Below, piece after piece: positions 53,001 through 59,104 of a stretch of 64,000 nucleotides of DNA; the first letter of the stretch is position 1, and the number at the start of each line of letters is the position of its first letter. Below the pieces are notes generated by a model. That model worked only from the letters and a program-made list of their open reading frames with translations, made no database searches and was not told the origin of the DNA. Source of the stretch: Streptomyces hygroscopicus (lineage in GTDB: Bacteria; Actinomycetota; Actinomycetes; Streptomycetales; Streptomycetaceae); NCBI GenBank assembly GCA_002021875.1, contig CP018627.1, positions 2,666,001 to 2,730,000 on the forward strand, in the 5' to 3' direction. The translations under genes were made by a program, and so were the position numbers.

Positions 53001-55175
53001 GATGCCCAACTGCACGGCGAACAGGAGGGGCTGGGCCACCTCCGTCGCGGCCAGGTCCGCCTCCCCGGCGTGCGCGGTGAGGCGATCGGCCACCGACCAG
53101 CCCAGACGGGGCGCGAGCTCGGCGTCGGCCTCGCACACCGCGCGACGAAAGACGGCGTCGGCGGAGAAGAGGTCCGCGCCCATGCCCGCCCACTGTGAGC
53201 CATTGCCGCAGAACACGAAGGCGACGCGCCCGCTATCGGCGGCGGCACTCAACGCACCGGGGGCGGCTGGCGCGTGGGTGGGGGCGGTCGGCTCTCCGCC
53301 GGACGCGGCCGATTCTCCGGTGGGGGCGGTCGGCTCGCCGGTGGGAGCGGTCGGCCCCGCGGTCAGCGCGACCAACTCCCTGCCGGACGCGATCGGTTCA
53401 CCGGTCGGCGCGGCCGAGACCCTCCCGGGCGCGACCGGCTCCGCGATGGAGACGACCGTCCCAACGATCGGCGCGCCCGACTCACCGCTAGGCGCAGCCG
53501 ATTCTCCGGTGGGCGCGGTCGGCTCCGCGGCGAGCGCGGTCGACTCCCCGGGCGCGGCCGACGCCCCACCGGGCGCGGTCGGCTCCCCGCCAGACCCGTC
53601 GACACCCGGCCGCCCCGGCTCGGGCTCCGGCGCCGTCAAGGCGCGCAGTGCGCGTGCCGCCTCACCAGGCGTGGTGGCCCAGACGACGGCGCGGTGTTCG
53701 TGGCGGCCGCGGCGGAGGCAGGAGGTGTGGGCCAGGTCGTAGAAGTCGGCGGGGGTCGTTTCGTCCAGGTGCGCGGCCGTGGTCTCGGCCGCCTCCGACA
53801 GTGCCTTGGCGGTGCGGGCGGAGACGAGCAGGGGCACCGGTGAGCGCGGGGGTCGCGGGCGGTCCGGCGCGGGCGGCGGTTCGGCCACGATGGCATGGGC
53901 GTTGGCGCCGCCGAAGCCGAAGGAGTTGACCCCGGCGACGGCGCGCCCGCCGCTCGTGGCGGGGGCGAGGGCCGTGGACCGGGTGGTGAGCCGCAGCCCG
54001 AGGCCCTCGAAGTCGATGTCGGGGTGCGGCGGTTCGGCGTGGAGCGAGGCCGGTGCGGTGCGGTGCCGCAGCACCAGGAGTGCCTTGAGCAGACCGGCCA
54101 TGCCGGACGCCGGCTCCAGATGGCCGAGGTTGGTCTTCACCGAGCCGAGCGGGAGGGCGCCGGAGATCCGGCGTACGCCGAGGGCCCGGCCGATGGCGAG
54201 GGCCTCCAGGGGGTCGCCGACCGGGGTGCCGGTGCCGTGCGCCTCGAAGTACACCAGCTCGTCGGGGTGCACCCGGGCGCGGTCGTAGACCTCGCGCAGC
54301 AGCCGCTCCTGCGCGTCGGAGCTGGGCAGTGCCAACCCCATGGTCCTGCCGTCGCTGTTGCTGCCGGTGCCCAGGACGAGCCCGTGGATCCGGTCGCCGT
54401 CGGCCAGGGCGTCCGACAGCCGTTTCAGCAGCACCACGCCGCCGCCCTCGGCCCGTACGAACCCGTCCGCCTGTGCCGAGAAGGAGGCGCACCGGCCCCG
54501 CTGGGAGAGCATCGACGCCTGGGAGAACCCCACGTAATGGAACGGGCTGAGCAGCACATTGACCCCGCCGCAGACGGCGGCCCGGCCGCCGCCCTCCCAC
54601 AGGGTGCGGCAGGCGCGGTCGAGGGCCACCAGGGAGGAGGAGCACGCGGTGTCGATCGCCATGCTGGGGCCGCGCAGATCGAAGGCGTGCGAGACCCGGT
54701 TGGCGGCGATCGACGAGGCGGCGCCCGACATGGTGTAGGCGCCCACCGTGCGCAGCGCGGACATCTGGAGCGCGCCGTAGGAGGCGTCGGAGATGCCGAC
54801 GAAGACCGCGGTGTCCGAACCGGCCAGCGTGGCGGGGTCCACGGCGGCGTCGTCCAGCGCCTCGGCGGTCATCTCCAGCAGCAGCCGGTGCTGGGGGTCC
54901 ATGTGGGCCGCTTCCTTGGGGGAGATCCCGAAGTAGGCGGCGTCGAACCCGGCCACGTCGTCGAGGAAACCACCGGCCGCGGTGTACGACTTGCCCCGGC
55001 GCGGCACGGCGGGGTCGGTGAACAGGCGGGCGTCGAACCGGTCCGCTGGCACCTCCCCCACCAGGTCCCTGCCCTGCTCCAGGGCGTCCCAGAGCCCGTC
55101 CAGGTCCCGGATGCCACCGGGAAGCCGGCAGGCCGCCCCCACCACCGCGATCGGTTCGGCCTCGTCCTGACGCAT
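47004..55175 (-). CDS. Iterative type I polyketide synthase, KS-AT-DH-cMT-ER-KR-ACP
   Basis: The 2723-residue single-module enzyme has KS (about 5-430; Cys178 in DTACSSS, His313, His352), AT (650-935; Ser743 in GHSVGE and YAFHS at 843-847, malonyl type), DH (1030-1305; His1064 in HRLGGSVVMP, Asp1225 in LLDGALQ), C-methyltransferase (1340-1695; VLEIGAGTGG), a structural pseudo-KR (1712-1900), ER (1925-2285; HGAAGGVGLAAL), KR (2318-2550; GGTSGFG, Tyr2467, Asn2471) and ACP (2595-2672; Ser2631 in YGMDSL). All active residues seem intact. The order is that of fungal highly reducing synthases and mycocerosate-type enzymes plus a methyltransferase. There is no thioesterase or loading module. Start ATG 55175 follows AGAAAGG. 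Confidence 0.95.
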   Translation of the reverse strand: MRQDEAEPIAVVGAACRLPGGIRDLDGLWDALEQGRDLVGEVPADRFDARLFTDPAVPRRGKSYTAAGGFLDDVAGFDAAYFGISPKEAAHMDPQHRLLLEMTAEALDDAAVDPATLAGSDTAVFVGISDASYGALQMSALRTVGAYTMSGAASSIAANRVSHAFDLRGPSMAIDTACSSSLVALDRACRTLWEGGGRAAVCGGVNVLLSPFHYVGFSQASMLSQRGRCASFSAQADGFVRAEGGGVVLLKRLSDALADGDRIHGLVLGTGSNSDGRTMGLALPSSDAQERLLREVYDRARVHPDELVYFEAHGTGTPVGDPLEALAIGRALGVRRISGALPLGSVKTNLGHLEPASGMAGLLKALLVLRHRTAPASLHAEPPHPDIDFEGLGLRLTTRSTALAPATSGGRAVAGVNSFGFGGANAHAIVAEPPPAPDRPRPPRSPVPLLVSARTAKALSEAAETTAAHLDETTPADFYDLAHTSCLRRGRHEHRAVVWATTPGEAARALRALTAPEPEPGRPGVDGSGGEPTAPGGASAAPGESTALAAEPTAPTGESAAPSGESGAPIVGTVVSIAEPVAPGRVSAAPTGEPIASGRELVALTAGPTAPTGEPTAPTGESAASGGEPTAPTHAPAAPGALSAAADSGRVAFVFCGNGSQWAGMGADLFSADAVFRRAVCEADAELAPRLGWSVADRLTAHAGEADLAATEVAQPLLFAVQLGITAVLRARGIEPAMVVGHSVGEVAAAHICGALSLPDAARVIAERGRVQGTTVGSGRMAAVGLSADRAAKALAGYGEKLEIAGVNSAEDVTVAGDAEALNLLGAELASEGVFFRDLGLDYAFHSRHMDPTEDELRTRLADVTPSPVRVPFYSTVTGFRARGTDLDAAYWWQNVRRPVLFADAVRRVLADGAGILLEIGPHPVLRAYLRRVASRRGRTGIGTGIGTGMETGVGTRTGGTVVLPTLRRGADGPAALGAAAAGALAAGASADLTRHFPVPGRVTRLPAYPWQYEPHWSGTPRSWANSSGDGVIVHPLLGERMPTAVPSWEGAIEPVLVPWLADHRLGGSVVMPATGYAEALLAAGRAVHGRPVEVAHLDVSASLVVPWADASAVRLRVGLDPDTTLATVTSTDERGPEPRAHARARVRPLLSPRPEPVDPERLRARCATRVSGEEHYAACAEVGLVYGPAFRMLDEVRLGARTSVATYRHEAPGAPYTAHPALLDGALQTGVALLYDRLRERGAYLPASIGAVRVWSAPSPTGIMWVTERDATDSEVCWDITVADADGTVTARLEECRLRLFPIARTTPVTLHHTVPRAAPRAHLPAAPSPLPPPEAILRDAAPRLDAVRERWRTTRYDLTSRHDEELTARSAAAALARLLPDPAAPFTADDLVAAGMEERHRPLIALLEPLLLRRGLLTETSGGRCLTPDARHTPPPVREALVRAPGDVHRIALTTHLTRHLADVLTGRASALALLSAESAWHLLEQYYDTAPISRFHNRLAQALLRALLAHWPADRALRVLEIGAGTGGMTAALLPLLPADRTRYRYTDVSPAYPTRARNRFGDYDFIEYGTFDLDRDLAEQGYHPQGFDLVIAANALHTAKDLEPALGRVASLLAPGGHLLAFECHEPEVLLPVFGALDSFHHRTDTGLRPGSPLLTREQWPALLRRCGFTSCVRTGDTEPPGRDHASVFLAAAGGAPAPAAAPPPPAPSAAYIVRGDTADDPLPHAVTEALTAHGAGHSVVTDAHTDAAAWSRALTEAGTGETTVVLILGGAEPDDAEEAVARATHAGQTLRAVAEAHRSLGSPAGVRLWLVTRPHGAEATPGPITHPTDAAAWGVARCLANEEPDLRGRRLSLCRGGDPAADAARLVRELLDTEAPDAPDTADAADEDEIVLTAHDRFVPRERALPPAVPLADGAAPPPFALRVRRPGLSYRLAWQEIPPPVAGPGEVVVEVRAASLNYRDIMQTVGLLPTEALAGSPREENLGLECAGVVTACGPGVDRFAPGDRVVGLLTGALSSQVVSPARNLWPIPVGVTFAEAASVPVALCTVHYSLLYTARMRAGETVLVHGAAGGVGLAALHYARAHGATVIATAGSEPKRDLLRALGVAHVLDSRSLDFTVQVMDLTDGRGVDIVLNSLSGQALARGLEVLRPGGRFIELGKRDFYEDRTLPLRPFGSHISFHGVDLTTVLRDPRLLGDLLEDVGRTLGGGQAPEELGGGQAPEELGGGQAPEELGDGQAPEKRAEFQPLPHTVFPAARVADAFVLMRHSRHIGKVVVTFDPLDEPCAVEPAPLYASPPARATPTAPRAPRLDPDASYLVTGGTSGFGAATAQWLAGLGARHLALVSRSGDRGPEAAAVRDALAPDGVRVTAYAADTADAEAMRRVLKDVEENGHPLRGVVHAAMALDDAPLAELTAERMSAVLRPKIAGAHVLDTLTRGRPLDFFLCYSSTTAMVGNFKQSAYTAGNLYLEGLARLRRRDGEPALTLAWGAIDEIGYAARNDLLDSLHGLGIEPLAPHTALDHGRRLLGDDRPDAPAVVGVSRADWSRAAVLLPLLRAPRLGDLVPPQAGDGEATREQLLRRLSLMDEETALAHLVDQLTRLLAEVLQMDDEALDPHRRLDSYGMDSLMAAQVLLSLNQRYELDIPPMELLRSNGTIAEFARIVQLRLGLQVTAPPGVPPGPGPATEAPAATEVQTPAGPRPVPAQAGPDRSVTAGGAR
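48441..48545 (-). repeat. 27-bp tandem repeat in the ER-KR linker of the PKS
   Basis: Residues 2211-2245 repeat GGGQAPEEL about four times (27-bp period, last copies degenerate: LGDGQAPEK). The repeat sits between the ER catalytic core and its C-terminal strand region and is in frame. Confidence 0.9.
53234..53639 (-). repeat. Degenerate Pro/Thr/Ala/Gly repeat in the KS-AT linker of the PKS
   Basis: Residues 513-648 are a low-complexity series of units such as GEPTAPTGES, GESAAPSGES and GEPTAPTHAP. Such a long flexible linker replaces the compact KS-AT linker seen in other PKSs. Confidence 0.8.
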
Positions 55176-55622
55176 ACCGGGGCCTTTCTCAAGTCACTTC
55201 GCGACACCGGCGGGAAGCCCGCGTCACGCTCTCGGCAGCGACGCACACTAGGCCAGACGGGCCACCGCCGAGGCCGTCTGTACACCCGTTGGAGGGAACG
55301 GCGGCGAAGTGCACTCGGTGAGGTGAACGGCCCCGGCCCGGGCCGCTTAGCCCATTCGGGTGATGTGTGTCGACGGGGCCCGTACGGAACGCGCGTACAG
55401 AGCGTGCGTACGGCGGGCCGGGCGGCGCGGCGGGGTGCGGTCGGTGTGGTGTCCTCGGCACGCGCCCCGGCGGCGGTCCCGGCACGCGCCCCGGCGCGGT
55501 CCCGGTGCGGTTCCGGCGCGTTGGGATCCGCCGCCGGATCGCAAGGACCCTCGGATCCGCCGCCGGATCCCGCCGCCGGATCCCCATGCCCCTCACCCGC
55601 CCTTCGACGTCTGGAGCCCGCC
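55176..55622. other. Divergent promoter region of the PKS and SDR genes
   Basis: These 447 bases contain no supported gene. They must hold promoters for the PKS (minus) and the SDR (plus). A 17-mer (GGATCCGCCGCCGGATC) occurs at 55524-55540 and 55553-55569 and a related unit follows, next to the SDR ribosome site. Runs of CGGTCCCGGTGCGG-like sequence near 55480-55515 are also repetitive. I see no convincing -35/-10 pair. Confidence 0.5.
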
Positions 55623-56780
55623 ATGGCCGTACTCTTCACCGGCGCGACCGGTTTCCTCGGCAGCCGCATCCTGCGCCACCTGCTCGCCGAGGACGGCGAC
55701 GACCGGCCGGTCACCGTCCTCGGCCGGGGCGGGGGAGAGAGTCTGCGGGCGCGGGTCGAGACGGCCCTCGACGGCCTCGACGGCCTGGCGGGCGCCGCGA
55801 CGCCGCGCGGGCGCCTGCGGTACGTGTCCGCCGACCTCACCCTGCCCGGCCTCGGCCTGACCGACGGCGAACGCCGCGCCCTCACCGACAGGTGCTCGGT
55901 GGTCTGGCACTGTGCCGCGCACCTCGCGCTGCACGACGACCCGGTGCCGCTGTTCAAGGCGAACGTCCTCGGCACCCGGCGCGTCCTCGACCTGGCCACG
56001 GAAGCGGCGGGGGCGCGGGTCGTCCACCTGAGCACCGCGTACGTCGCCGGGGGACGCGCCGAGGGGCACATCCGCGAGGACGACCTGGACGGCGGCCACG
56101 GCTTCCTGACGCCGTACGAGGAGAGCAAGTACACCGCCGAACGCGCGGTGCACGCCTGGAGCGCCCGCACCGGCCGGGGCGCCACGGTCCTGCGGCCGTC
56201 GCTGCTCGTCTCGGACCGGCCCGTCCATGGCAGCGGGCAGCGCCAGCCGCTGGCGGTGCTGGCGTTCCTCATCCACGAGGCGCTGCGCCGCAGGGCCGAG
56301 GACGACCCGGCGCTCGCCTCCCTCCTCGACGGTGGCGACGCCCACGGCAGCGGTCTTCGGGTGCGGGTCCGCGCGGGGGTCGGCGGGGCGCTCAACCTGG
56401 TCCCGGTGGAGTACGCGGCCCGCGCGGCGGTGTGCGCCGCGCGGGCGGCGGCGGCCCGTCCGGGCGCCACGGCGGGGGTGCGCACGGTGCACCTGACCCA
56501 TCCGCACAACACGCCCTTCGCGACGGCGGTGAAGGTCCTGGAGCGGCTGTACCCGGGGCTGTCCCTGGGCCTCGTGGACGACCTGGACGACCCGGATCCG
56601 TACGAGTCGCTGTTCGCTCACCACCTGGCCTCGCTCCTGGTCTTCACCGCGCAACGCAGGACGTACGACCGGAGCAACTTGCTCCAGGACACGGCGGGCC
56701 TGCCCGACCCCAAGCCCTTGGACGCCGCCTACCTCGCCGACGCCGCCGGAGAGACGGTCGCACCCGCCCCGGCCGCCTGA
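55623..56780 (+). CDS. SDR-family thioester reductase-like protein (standalone R domain)
   Basis: The 385-residue protein is an extended SDR: GATGFLGSRIL (7-17) for NADPH, VVWHCAAHLALHD, STAYVAGG, and YxxxK at Tyr165-Lys169 (YEESKYTAE). The pattern is that of the reductase domains that release acyl chains from carrier proteins as aldehydes or alcohols. ATG 55623 has CTGGAG upstream. Encoded divergently from a PKS that lacks a thioesterase, it is a good candidate for chain release. Its last 114 bases are duplicated downstream. Confidence 0.83.
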   Translation: MAVLFTGATGFLGSRILRHLLAEDGDDRPVTVLGRGGGESLRARVETALDGLDGLAGAATPRGRLRYVSADLTLPGLGLTDGERRALTDRCSVVWHCAAHLALHDDPVPLFKANVLGTRRVLDLATEAAGARVVHLSTAYVAGGRAEGHIREDDLDGGHGFLTPYEESKYTAERAVHAWSARTGRGATVLRPSLLVSDRPVHGSGQRQPLAVLAFLIHEALRRRAEDDPALASLLDGGDAHGSGLRVRVRAGVGGALNLVPVEYAARAAVCAARAAAARPGATAGVRTVHLTHPHNTPFATAVKVLERLYPGLSLGLVDDLDDPDPYESLFAHHLASLLVFTAQRRTYDRSNLLQDTAGLPDPKPLDAAYLADAAGETVAPAPAA

Positions 56781-57080
56781 CCAGTCCCCCACGACTCGGC
56801 GGCCCGGCGGGGCGCGGAGGTGGTGAAGCCGACGCTGCTCAACTCCACCGCCCCAGCCCGGGACGACCGGAGCAACCTGCTCCAGGACACCGACTGGCCA
56901 CCCGACCCCAAGCCCCCGGACGCCACCTACCTCGCCGACGCCGCCGGAGACGCGGTCGCCCCCGCCTCGGCCGCCTCACCCCTCCCCCGCGGCCCCGCCG
57001 TGGCCAGCACCCGCAGCTCCCCCAGCCAGGCAGCGGCGAACGACTCGGCGGCCCGGCGGGGTTCGGTGGTGGTGAAGCCG
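56667..57080. repeat. Tandem duplication of the convergent gene ends (SDR and acyltransferase)
   Basis: Segment A (56667-56831) and segment B (56865-57080) are related copies with a 198-bp offset over the first 114 bases and a 249-bp offset over the last 41 bases, so A lacks 51 bases present in B. On the plus strand A is the true C-terminus of the SDR; in B the same sequence has lost the stop (TGA to TCA). On the minus strand B is the true C-terminus of the acyltransferase; in A a copy ending ASPAASAR-like with a conserved TAG at 56729 remains. Confidence 0.88.
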
Positions 57081-58258
57081 GCCACGGCCTGGTCCTGGGC
57101 GGTGGCCAGGACGGCGGACAGGTGGTGTCCGGCCGGGAGGAAGTTCAGCGGCAGCACGCGCCGGACCCGCCGCCCGGCCACCACCAGCGGGGACGAGGGG
57201 CCCCGCACATTGCTGGCGAGCAGGGTGGCGCGGGCCGGGTCGAAGTACCGCTCGAAACACCATCCCCCGGCCGCGGCGGGGACGGACCGGAACACCGCGC
57301 GCACCAGCGGATGGCGCAGCGCGCGGGCCCGGCCCGCCGTGCGGGCGGCGACCAGGGCGAGGCGGCGTCCGGCGTCGGGCTCCGCCACGGGGAGCGGGAT
57401 ACGGAGCGGGATGTGGCGGTTGCGCAGCACGGCCGCGTCTCCCGGGCCCCGGACGTTCACCGGGACCAGGGCGCGTATCTGCCCGTCGGGGCCGTGGAGT
57501 TCGGGCCGGGTGCGCAGCGCCCCGCTCAGCGCTGCCAGGTATACGTCGTTGACGGTCGTGCCGTGGCGACGGGCGATGCCACGCAGCAGGCCGAGGTCCG
57601 TCTCCGCGCAGGCGTAGGAGAGGGTGGCGGGCGGGCCACCGTCGGCTTCCGCCGCGCTGCCCCGGCGCCGCTCCAGCAGGGGCGTCCCGCACAGCCAGGC
57701 CGCGCGCAGCGGATCGGTGACGGCACGGTGCGGGGCGCCGCGCGCCCGCCATGGTTCGGCCCGCGCGGGGGACGCCGTGGCGGCGTCCGGTCCATGGGCG
57801 CCCGGTCCATGGGCGCCCGTCCAGGCGGCCAGTACGCCGACCACTCCCGCCCCGTCGAGCAGCCGGTGGTCGGCCCGCCAGACCAGGGCGGACGTATCGC
57901 CGGGCAGTCCCGCCACCGTGGAGCAGGACCAGCGGTGCGGCTCCAGCGGCCTGGCCAGCGCCTCGTGCGCCACGTCGGACAGGCCCCGCTCCGGACCCGC
58001 CTCGGCGTACCCGTCCGCGCCACTCCACGGGCCGTCGTCCGAGGGCCCGGTGCCCAGCGACTCCGCCACCGGCCGCAGCGAGGCGGCGAGTTGGCGCCGC
58101 TCGGGAGGAGGACCCTCCAGCTCCAGCACCACGCCGATGGTCAGTCCGGTGCCGGGATGCGCTTTCCCGTACGCCACGAGCGCCGCGTCCGGAAACGGCA
58201 GTTTCCCCGTCGGCTTCCCGGTCGGCTTCTCCGTCGGCTTCTCAGGCTTCCCCGTCAT
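56927..58258 (-). CDS. WS/DGAT-type acyltransferase (wax ester synthase/diacylglycerol acyltransferase-like)
   Basis: The 443-residue protein shows WS/DGAT landmarks: the active motif DHRLLDG (130-136; canonical HHxxxDG with the first His replaced by Asp, the second His131 kept), GTTVNDVYLAALSGALR, LVPVNVRGPGD, and SNVRGPSSPLVVAGRRV. It begins with a small repeat (KPTEKPTGKPTGK). ATG 58258 is chosen after GGAGG. The family moves acyl groups from CoA onto alcohols. In this cluster it could esterify an alcohol made by reductive release from the PKS. The C-terminus lies within duplicated DNA. Confidence 0.8.
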   Translation of the reverse strand: MTGKPEKPTEKPTGKPTGKLPFPDAALVAYGKAHPGTGLTIGVVLELEGPPPERRQLAASLRPVAESLGTGPSDDGPWSGADGYAEAGPERGLSDVAHEALARPLEPHRWSCSTVAGLPGDTSALVWRADHRLLDGAGVVGVLAAWTGAHGPGAHGPDAATASPARAEPWRARGAPHRAVTDPLRAAWLCGTPLLERRRGSAAEADGGPPATLSYACAETDLGLLRGIARRHGTTVNDVYLAALSGALRTRPELHGPDGQIRALVPVNVRGPGDAAVLRNRHIPLRIPLPVAEPDAGRRLALVAARTAGRARALRHPLVRAVFRSVPAAAGGWCFERYFDPARATLLASNVRGPSSPLVVAGRRVRRVLPLNFLPAGHHLSAVLATAQDQAVAGFTTTEPRRAAESFAAAWLGELRVLATAGPRGRGEAAEAGATASPAASAR

Positions 58259-58507
58259 CTTCCACCACCCCTCCGCCGGTGACACCGACCGGCAGCCGGA
58301 ACAACGCCCGGACGGCGCCCAAGTCACCGCCAGGGGCTGCCGCGTCAGCGGCCGACGAGCGCCTTCACGACAACGGGTACACCTTGGTGACCGTGCGGGT
58401 GAATCACCCGCACGGACCAACGGCCACCGCTCCCCGGGCCGCCATCATCGGACGGATCAATCATCGGAAGTGGCCACTCTTCGGGTGGCCCGACCTGGGA
58501 GAAGTGC

Positions 58508-59104
58508 GTGACTTCAGCGAACGGGCGCAGGCGCGCCCTCGTCCATACGGCAGCCCTGGGGCTGCTGGCGGCCTCGGCGACCGCCGTGGCCTTACTGGGG
58601 CAGCAGCCCCCGGCCCGCGCGGCCGCCGAAGCACCGGCCGTTCCCCTGCCGTTGACCTGCAAGGGCACGGCCACGGTGGAGCCCACCAACCCCGACCTGG
58701 TGCTCGTACGCGACGAAAGCGGCGTCGCGGGCTACCGGGCCACCATCACCGGAAACTGCCTCGGCTCCGCCGTGGTCTCCAAGGTGCGGGTCACTCTGGA
58801 GGGCATGGCCGAGGGAACCTGCGGCGCGGCCATCGGCACCGGCACGGGAACGGCGGAGTGGATCGGGCCGGGCGGTGCGCGGGTCGGCACCAGCACCGGC
58901 GGCGGCAAGCTCCGCTTCACCAACGACGCCGACGGCAACGTCACGTTCAGGGCCGAGAACGTGCAGATCGCCAGGGGCCTCTTCGCGGGCTCCGTGGGCG
59001 TCGACATCACGGTGGACGACCGCGGTGTGGGCCGGGACTGCTGGACGCAGGGCAGGCTGGCCGGCGGCTCGGGCAGCGGCTCAGCGCGGCTGACGTTCGG
59101 CTGA
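58508..59104 (+). CDS. Secreted protein of unknown function with four cysteines
   Basis: The 198-residue protein starts at GTG 58508 after GGGAGAAG. A signal peptide (RRRALVHTAALGLLAASATAVALL, cleavage near ARA/AAE) is followed by a beta-rich domain with Cys in LTCKG, GNCLGS, GTCGAA and RDCWTQ, probably two disulfides. I do not recognise a family. The last 24 bases overlap the convergent MMPL gene. It lies beside the polyketide cluster but may be unrelated. Confidence 0.72.
   Translation: MTSANGRRRALVHTAALGLLAASATAVALLGQQPPARAAAEAPAVPLPLTCKGTATVEPTNPDLVLVRDESGVAGYRATITGNCLGSAVVSKVRVTLEGMAEGTCGAAIGTGTGTAEWIGPGGARVGTSTGGGKLRFTNDADGNVTFRAENVQIARGLFAGSVGVDITVDDRGVGRDCWTQGRLAGGSGSGSARLTFG

Noticed and set aside
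53895..55622. Upstream extension of the SDR frame opposite the PKS KS domain
   Set aside because: The frame happens to stay open through the KS region, but the reductase starts at 55623 with its own ribosome site; the extension has no motifs.
55367..58282. 971-codon open frame on the plus strand over the SDR and acyltransferase genes
   Set aside because: Arg/Gly/Pro-rich shadow frame; both real genes are in other frames with clear motifs.
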